From Phycomyces nitens (lineage: Eukaryota; Mucoromycota; Mucoromycetes; Mucorales; Phycomycetaceae), in contig JAHRBC010000005.1 in the NCBI GenBank assembly GCA_022702545.1, positions 3,100,001-3,164,000 on the forward strand: a stretch of DNA of 64,000 bases. Reading direction: 5' to 3'. Below the pieces are notes generated by a model. That model worked only from the letters and a program-made list of their open reading frames with translations, had not been told where the DNA came from and did no database searches. A program made the translations under genes and the position numbers. Below, piece after piece: positions 56,727-64,000 of the stretch (the stretch's first letter is position 1; every line of letters begins with the position of its first letter).

Positions 56727-56744
56727 CACTGCAAAAGAAGGGTT

Positions 56745-57329
56745 GTATTAGCCAGAATTAGAGATTTTGAATTATTACGAATTTTTAAAAATGAATTCTA
56801 ACTCCATCATTTTGACAATTTTTTAATGATGAGACCTAATTTCGCATTTTATTTCATATATGAGCTCTAAATCGCATATTTGACGCAAAATAGCACACAT
56901 TTTAATTGACTTTGCAAAATAAATAAATTAAATTGGCATTATTTTTTTTTCATTTTTATAAACTATATCGATTTTTACGATTATTGCTTTTTTATTGATT
57001 GTATAGACAAAACATTCAATATATTTAAGATGAATCAATGTGTACGTAATAATAATGACCAATATTTTAAAATAAAAAAATAATATTCAAGGATAATTAA
57101 TAATTTCGGCACCATTAGTAATCCACCAATTTTTTTGAATGTAAGAGATTGGGTTTGTAATGCTTATAAATATTAAGGGAGATTGATTCAAAGCCCAGAT
57201 ATCAAAAGACGATGATGAATAAATGGTGTGTTTGATAATAGGATTAATAATATATATCGTCTCGCTCTGAAATATGATTCATATAAAAAAGAGCCAAATA
57301 TAATACCTCTTGCTCATATAATCTTTATT
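56745..57329. other. G transposase-side terminal region, non-coding
   Basis: AT-rich, no gene seen. ATTTT/TTTTA runs and GACCTAATTTCGCATTTTA versus GAGCTCTAAATCGCATATTTG (56,832 and 56,863) hint at short direct repeats. It should contain the transposase promoter; a TATAAATATTAAGG stretch at about 57,165 is a possible TATA box. Confidence 0.4.
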
Positions 57330-60300
57330 ATGAATAACATTAAAAACGAAACATACAACCTCCTGTGCAAATGTTCGGCCTGTACCAAATATACAGCCAA
57401 TGGAATATTGCAGAATGCACAGACATTCATGCGCCATAAGAATTCTGATAATGTGTCAAGCATTGGTCCCAAGGATAGAGATGATTGTAAGTGAAATTGT
57501 ATATCGTTATTCATAATCTAATAATGTTTGTTGTTAATTATTACAGCCAATGTCAGAAGCACAGTTGAAGAAGAGTCAGATATCATAATGCCTGATATTT
57601 CTAATGAGTTTATTGATTGTAAGTGCGATATATTTTGGTTATCAATTACAGGTACTAACTTTTATTTTATTATAGATGAAGACAGCTTTTCTATCATGTC
57701 AGTCGAAACTACTGGACAACAGATACCTTTCTTGAGAGAAGACGATGTTTTTGACGTTGAGGAGGAATCAGATGTTGAGTCATCACTCATTGCAGCTGAC
57801 AATGAGGATTCCGATTCAAATGATGAATCTAGCGATGAAGATGAGACTGAGATTGATGGCGGCAATGGTTTTGAACAAATGATGGCTTCAAGTATGTATA
57901 CATAAAATACAAACATATTTAATTGTATACAAGTTATTTATCATATACTTTCCTTTGTAGTTGGATCCTTGAAGATTCATAACATGTCCCAAACCAGCCA
58001 GTTCATGGCTATCTTTGGCGTTATCTTCCAAGCATTCTACTTGGTTCAAACGGGAGGATCGGCCATGCTCAAATTCTTTCACCATCTTCTTGTTGCCTTT
58101 GAGAAGGATGCTGACCTGCCACTTACTGTCAATGCCTTGAAAGCAATGACCGGATTTGACGTAATGACCAAAGGCATTGTAAAGTACACCGTTTGCAACA
58201 AGTGCTTTGCAATCTACTCGCCAGACAATCATCAGCCAACATGCACTTTCAAGAAATACTCCAGCACGCATACCCAAATTTGCAACAATCCAATTTTCAC
58301 CGATCCATCTGCCAGAGATCCAATCCCGTTCATGGTATTCCCATACAGCTCACTCAAGAATACTTTGACACAGTATCTCTGTAAGCCTGGATTTGAGGAC
58401 AAGCTGTTCCAATGGAGATCAAGAGAGACCGTGGAGAACACCTTCCTTGACATATATGATGGTGCAATGTGGAATGAGTTGCTCGATGATAATGATATGC
58501 CATTTGTTGACGATGACTATTCCCTCATGTTGACATTGAACGTGGATTGGTTTCAGCCATTCGATGGGCGCACTCATGCCAGTGGTGCTTTATATCTGTC
58601 GATTAATAACTTGCCCAGAGAGGAAAGGATGAAGCCAGAAAACATCATTCTTGTTGGCGTCATGCCAGGGCCAAAGGAAGCAAAGACCGATCAGATGAAC
58701 AACTTTCTTGAGCCTCTTGTTGACGAGTTGGTTGACTTTTACACTGGAATGACAATCAAGACGGCCATGTTCCCTGGTGGTGTTCGTGTTCGTGCTGCTC
58801 TCATGTGTGTTGCCTGCGATATACCAGCTGCAAGAAAAACCGCGGGATTTACAGGGCATGCAAGCACCAACGCTTGTCACAAGTGTGCACGTCAGTTTTC
58901 GGTGATCGATGGATCGAGCAAGATCGATTACTCTGGGTTTGACGTTGAGAATTGGACACCAAGAGAAAAGGCAGCCAATGCTGTGCATGCCGAAATGTGG
59001 TTCAATGCAGAATCAGACGTCGAACGGGCAGAGTTGGAGAAAAACAATGGTACCCGATATTCTGAATTGCATCGCCTACACTACTTTGATCCTGTCCGGT
59101 GTACGATCGTAGATCCTATGCACAACTTGTTTCTTGGTACAGCCAAACGGATGATCAGCATTTGGAGAGACCTCGGTTATTTTCCCAGCACCACTCTTGC
59201 CCGCATGCAACATCTGGCAGATTCCATTCTTGTTCCTCCTGGATATGCTGTATTGTCCAACAAAATTGCTTCTGGGTTCCCATATATGAAGGCAGACGAG
59301 TGGCGATCGTGGTGTCTTGTGTATTCGCTGGTTGTCCTGGAGAATGCTTTGCCAGAAACAGACTACAATAACTGGCTAGTATTCGTTGATGCATGCCGTC
59401 TATTGACAGGACCATCTGTCACGACTCAGAGTATAGACGAGGCACACCAGCTCCTTGGCAATTTTGGTGAAAAGTGCGAGATTTTGTATGGAACTGTCAG
59501 CATCACACCAAACATGCATCTGCATATGCACTTACGTGAGTCCATGCTTGACTTTGGCCCTGTCTATGCATTCTGGTTGTATAGCTTTGAACGATACAAT
59601 GGCAAGCTCAAGAATATCAAGACAAATCGCCGCAATGGATTCGAGGTCACTTTCATGAAGGTCTTCTTGGAAAAGGGATTCATCAGCAACTTTCTTCAGT
59701 TCTATTCTGCCAAACTTTCACCACCCATGGTAGAATTTCTCCAAGAAGTTGCTCAAATAGCACCGACGCCTGTAAGATCCTTGGTGAACTCTGAGTACGG
59801 CCACCCTCCATATATGCAATTCAATCTCAACATGTTCCTCCAAGCTGCCACCAATCCATGGTTTAATGTCACTGGAAGTGAAGCCCTGCCATTGACCTCG
59901 TTGCCATTGAAATTGTCGCCTTTATCTATAATGACTGGCAATCATTATAAGTACTTGGTCGAATTCTATAACAAGGCTTACCAAGACACTGGGATTTCCT
60001 TCTGTGCCACGGATAGCATCCCACTTGGAGGGCATGTCTATATCAATGACCGGATTCGCAAGATGAAGAAGATTTCGTTGCTAGGACAAGAGTATTGGAG
60101 TGGTGAAAAGAAAAAGCGCGGTTCTTTTGTACAAGTCTTGTTTCTGGACAATTCGACAAGTGAATTCGTTGCATTTCCCGGCCAGATTGAGTATTTATTT
60201 ACTCATGTTATCAAGATTGGTGGAATCGAAAGAGTTTCTACTTTTGCTTTCGTCAAATGGTTTCCGACGTATAATGCTGGCAGATATCAACCGTTGATCA

Positions 60301-60464
60301 ACCAAGGTCTGGAGCTGTGGGAAAAGGGGTTTTTAGAGGAGACCATTGAGTGTATTATTCCAGTACATCGTCTGCATTCTTGCTTTGCATTGACAACTCA
60401 CAATCTCCAACAAGGGTCTCAAAAACGCCTGATTATTCCATTACCTAGAAAAGTCGTCACTTAA
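57330..60464 (+). CDS. Element G Tnp2-like transposase, intact, about 982 residues
   Basis: Exons 57,330-57,486, 57,547-57,618, 57,676-57,891 and 57,961-60,464 join in frame. Segments in order: CKCSACTKYTANGI...TFMRHKNSDN (zinc-binding form, residues about 13-40); acidic exons 2 and 3 (EEESDVESSL, DEDETEIDGG); then in exon 4 CNKC, LNVDWFQPF, ACDIPAARK, CHKC, VDPMHNLFLG, HLHMHLRESM and YSFERYNG, giving the presumed DDE triad; the tail is PLPRKVVT. It acts in the nucleus as a cut-and-paste transposase by family analogy. The exon 1 start ATG is the last one before the zinc-binding segment; an upstream frame (57,228) is also open but lacks support. Confidence 0.9.
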
Positions 60465-60997
60465 TAAAAAAAATTGCGTTTTTGACCACAAACATCAGCC
60501 ACGTAATGCTTATTTTTCTTGTTTTACTTTACCATCTGTTATTTTATCAATACATTTTTAAGATTGATTAAAATATTAGATTGATATATACAAGTTTCAT
60601 GTTCTTTAAAACAGATATCAAAACAAATATTTATTTTCTTCAGCTCATTATGCGATAAGCCAAGTAGCTGTTTATTTAATACCCGATAATCAGCTATATT
60701 TTAAAGTTTATACTACATAATATACTAAAAATTTTCATTTAAATTCCAAGTTTATAAAGCCGATGAAAATATTTTATTTTACTATTAAATATTTGTTTTG
60801 CAATAATTATGACTAAAATAAAATAACCATTAAAAATAATATTGTTTCTCACCATCTTGTCTTTCTTTATTTTTTAATGCTTCAACAATACAAAAACGAG
60901 TAATGCCAATCCTACCACCATCATCTTCCAGCCCAACAACTTGTTTCAACTTATTCAATAAAGACCATTATATCAAGACAACCAAATACAAATATTT
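60465..60997. other. G intergenic region between convergent genes
   Basis: 533 bp of AT-rich DNA with no gene seen, longer than the 94-132 bp found between the same two genes in the other elements. It presumably holds both polyadenylation regions. Confidence 0.5.
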
Positions 60998-62095
60998 TTA
61001 TTGCCGTGTTGCAATCCACTTGGCAACACGCGCCTTCTGCTCTTTTGACAATTCAATATGTCTACTTTCAACAGGACAAGAAGAAAAGTCAATGACCTTC
61101 ATCTTCTTTTCCTTGCTCCTCTGGGCTTTCAACTCGCCCAAGTACTCCTCGACCTATATCATAATCAAATTAATTAATTATATGAAGCACATCAAATTTG
61201 CCCGAACAATATCTTACCAAAGGATGTCTGTTACTGGGAGTATAAATGGTATACTCCCGTTGCTCATCATCAGACTCAATGTCAGACAACATCTCTTTGT
61301 CTAAGAGATCCTCGACTGTCTCTCCATACTTGGACTCCAAGTTCGCCCTGTCTGCCAAATGCAGCCTCTTGTAGGCGGCGAGGACCTATTTCAAAATCAA
61401 GTATTAGAAGTATGAAAACAAATATTATATTATACTAACTCTTGTTTTTCTCGTACGTCTACGAGAAGACTGGTTTCGCTTAGCTAACTTTTCTGGCGAG
61501 GTGTTAGCTCTGTTTAGCTTGTACGAGATATGCCGTCTTGTTTTTCCTCTATGACTGCAGACGCAAGAGGCTGTCCTTCGGGCTGTTGATGGATATACAT
61601 CCGGACCTTGTCTGCAATAGGCCGGTTGGATGAAGAGAGTGCCCCCTCATTCATTGTCAATGGTGTAGACACCAAGACATTCCTTGTCTCTGATCGTATG
61701 AGGCGCTATATGACATAGGGTAAGTAATTCATCAATATAAAATTAATATTTATATATAGATATCCTACCGAGACCGATGGAAGTCGATACTTCATATACA
61801 TCTGTGGTGGTGGAGCTTGATGGGGGGAAACTTGGCTACTGTTGCCATTCGAGTTCTTGAGGGATTCCATCCCTTGATGGACCTGCTGCAACAGGACATG
61901 CGACTCATTCAGTCTTGTCTGAAGAGCCGACAGGTTTGACAACACTGCGCCATCCTGTTCAGCGTTGTTGCTTGGAGCAGGAAGGATCGTCTGCATCACG
62001 GTTCCTGCTGGTCTAGTGCCACTAGTCTTACCAATCGACTTCTTGGTAGTCGACTTGTAGGTCTTTTTAGAGCTTGATGATATAAATTGAGACAT
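60998..62095 (-). pseudogene. Element G companion protein, probable frameshift in exon 2
   Basis: Exons (minus) 61,769-62,095, 61,440-61,705, 61,218-61,385 and 60,998-61,153. Exon 1 has basic Ser/Lys-rich KKTYKSTTKKSIGKT and a coiled-coil-like LSNLSALQTRLNESHVLLQQV. Exon 2 is 266 nt, not a multiple of 3: it reads RLIRSETRNVL at the start and, after a one-base shift near 61,560, SHRGKTRRHISYKLN and KRNQSSRRRTRKT, which fits the basic end of the family core. Exon 3 has EMLSDIESDDE; the RPSWRS motif is replaced by TPSNRHPL. Exon 4 is Lys-rich and ends KWIATRQ. A missed mini-intron is the alternative to a frameshift. Confidence 0.7.
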
Positions 62096-62445
62096 TGAAT
62101 ACTAGAAAAATATATTAAAGTGTGAGGTTCGTTGATTATGAATATCTATTTTCCAATAGATTTTGAAATATTCCGTAAATAATACATACATGAGAAAGTA
62201 ATTAAAAGTAATTAAAAAGTATACTTCTTTCTAAAGAGGTTTTATAGTATTTTGATCTTTGCTTACATTATGCTGTCAGGTATACTTAGTAATCTGCTTC
62301 AACTGGCTAATCCATTTAATTTGCTTGCACTGACTAATCCATTTGTAATATTTGGGCTCTGTTTCAAAAATACAAATCGTTTTATTAAGTGGGCTTATTA
62401 GTTCCACGTCACGTTCGGGACACTCAATATTGCCATTGATCTCTA

Positions 62446-63120
62446 TTGGATTATTGCTTTCAACCTTTGTTCTTTTCTTTTCTTTTCCTTTCCTTTACTT
62501 TTCGGCATGGTAAGCATCATTCTCTTTTAAAATTTTTTTTTACTCATCATGACTTTATATTTGTCCAGATATTCTTTTCTATATCCATACAAGGGCTGCT
62601 GGTTTATGTCAATAACTCTGGTATACTGGTAATGTTCTTTTTTATTATCTCATTCAGTTTCCACAAGCTCATTGCTCTGCTTAGTAATTCACGGCCTCCC
62701 ATTACAAACAAATACAGAGGAGCACTTTGCTGTATATTATGGTATGATGACACTCCTTTATACACTAGACATGCTTTATTAACATTCGTTCCATTCATTA
62801 GAATTTTTTCGGTCATCTGGTATGTGCCGATTCCATGTCATCTGGTCAGTAATTGTGTCCGCTATACCCATTACCAAGTAAGTATACAACCTTTCAGCCC
62901 TTATATTACTTTACTAATCTCTTATCTAATAGATGTAATCGAAATATTCTTCATCTGGTTGGCCATTGCGCCCATTGCGCCCATTACACTGATGACCAAG
63001 TAAGTATATAACCACTCAACGTTTATATTATTTTCCTGACATATTCTTCATAGATATTACCGAAATTTTTTATACCATTTATCAAAGTATTCAAGTTTTC
63101 TCGATATAAATACCAATGTA
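62446..63120 (+). other. G subterminal multi-exon unit
   Basis: Splice-bounded blocks on the plus strand: about 62,446-62,509, 62,569-62,628, 62,668-62,741, 62,802-62,819, then blocks ending with GTAAGT donors near 62,880, 63,000 and 63,118, with TAG acceptors near 62,932 and 63,053. Parts are open without splicing and code hydrophobic peptides (FFFIISFSF; IEIFFIWLAIAPIAP). Position and direction match the units of A, B, E and F, although the sequence is unrelated by eye. Confidence 0.5.
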
Positions 63121-63804
63121 AGTATTGTTGTTCCATTCAAATTATTTTACAGTCTGCTAAAATACACCTATGAAAATTATCTAGCCACCCTTTTTTTTTC
63201 AAAAGAAAACAAACACCCACGTAAGCAGTGCCGCAGCAAGTAACAAAGGAAGGTAGGGGGGGTCTAGTAGACCAGGGTAACCCATATATTCTCCGGATGA
63301 GTAAAAGAATACCCATCCAATTGAGAAAAGGGCAAGGCTAGCATATTAGGCAATAAAATTAGGAGGGAGTAGAAATGAGAACGAATAGAAAACATTAGAA
63401 AAGCTTTTTTTATCCAATAAAAACTATTATAAACTACATCTTTGGCCTGTATCTGCCATGAATTCATACCGAATTCATACTGAATCCTATGAGGACACTG
63501 CTTTAATATTGAAAAGAGCAACCTATATAAAGTAATTTAAAGAACTGAATCCTTCGGGGCTAGAAAATATGGGACGAAAAAAAAAGAAACCCCCCAATTT
63601 TCGTGACAAAAAAAAGCACAAAAAAAATAACCCACCTTTTGCTTTTTGCGCTTTGACGTTTCAGTATACTGATTGGAATCATTCAGACAACGAATCCTAA
63701 AAATTTAATATTAAAAAATTTGGCAAATTTTATATCAAATCTTTATCATTCAGTCAAGAATTTTATAAATATCAGTATACTAAAATGGCCCTTCTTTTGC
63801 AGTG
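63121..63804. other. G companion-side terminal region, non-coding
   Basis: No gene is seen. A poly-A tract interrupted by G lies at 63,575-63,630. The terminal CCCTTCTTTTGCAGTG ends at 63,804. Confidence 0.5.
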
Positions 63805-64000
63805 TAAATGATCAAGACCTTGCCGATTGGTTTCCCTATATATGTTTCTAAATGTCTCAAGTGTCTTAGATTGCAAATATCTCTTAAGTATATTCTACTG
63901 GACAATAGCCATCTAAGACATATTAACGTAGCTATACATTTAGCTATAAATCTAATTACATTTTGTATAAATAGTAAAAGGATTTGTATCAATAAAAAGC
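63805..64000. other. Right flank of G
   Basis: It begins with the TAA duplication. On the minus strand 63,780-63,992 is open for 70 codons, but nothing in it is recognised. Probably remnant repeat or host DNA. Confidence 0.3.

Larger units (their letters stand above)
56727..63804 (+). mobile_element. Element G: near-complete Plavaka-like transposon, 7,078 bp, TSD TAA
   Basis: Inverted termini CACTGCAAAAGAAGGG, flanked on both sides by TAA (56,724-56,726 and 63,805-63,807). Content: transposase (+), companion (-), multi-exon unit (+), in the same order as A1 and B2. It is the most diverged copy, no other element is inserted in it, and its transposase is open from start to stop. The companion gene has one probable frameshift. 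Confidence 0.95.

Noticed and set aside
57228..57494. Upstream start for the G transposase at 57,228
   Set aside because: The frame is open but begins with an unsupported AT-rich segment, whereas all other copies start shortly before the CxCxxC motif.

Overview
The window is a transposon graveyard in an AT-rich eukaryotic genome with short GT-AG introns. The element families (Tnp2/CACTA-like transposases of the Plavaka type, a DIRS tyrosine-recombinase retroelement, a Merlin/ISXO2-like transposase) point to a fungus, most likely an early-diverging Mucoromycota lineage. That assignment is inference. Almost nothing in the 64 kb is clearly host sequence: a tRNA-Arg(UCU) gene at 28,373-28,446 and a few short unique stretches.

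The backbone is one superfamily of roughly 6-7 kb DNA transposons with CACTG termini and 3-bp target-site duplications (TSDs). I name copies C, D, B, A, E, F and G by terminal sequence. Each more complete copy has the same layout: (1) a four-exon Tnp2-like transposase with an N-terminal CxCxxC...H zinc-binding segment and an acidic linker; (2) a convergent four-exon companion gene whose second exon is exactly 306 nt in six of seven copies; (3) a 1-2 kb subterminal region beyond the companion start that carries a string of small GT-AG-bounded blocks on the strand divergent from the companion, which looks like a third, spliced transcription unit.

Layout: 1-696 H-family fragment; 697-3,624 element C (truncated); 3,625-5,088 D1 end; 5,089-11,175 B1; 11,176-14,796 H1, a second CACTA-type family; 14,797-15,481 Merlin-like gene broken by H1; 16,076-16,614 D2 end; 16,854-20,706 DIRS element; 20,707-27,517 A1; 27,518-29,633 a spacer with the tRNA; 29,634-42,808 A2, in inverted orientation and interrupted by B2 (31,463-37,820); 43,010-55,682 element E, interrupted by F (49,494-55,657); 55,683-56,199 H fragment; 56,727-63,804 element G.

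Perfect TSDs were read for B2 (TGT), F (AGT) and G (TAA). For B2 the uninterrupted target is present in A1. The flanks of A1 and A2 are swapped in exactly the way expected if the segment between these two inverted copies has been flipped by recombination, and the displaced DIRS terminal repeat at 29,505-29,545 supports this independently. G is the best candidate for a nearly complete element, and A2 has both genes open. Most other transposase copies carry single-nucleotide frameshifts, often in homopolymer runs, so assembly error must be excluded.
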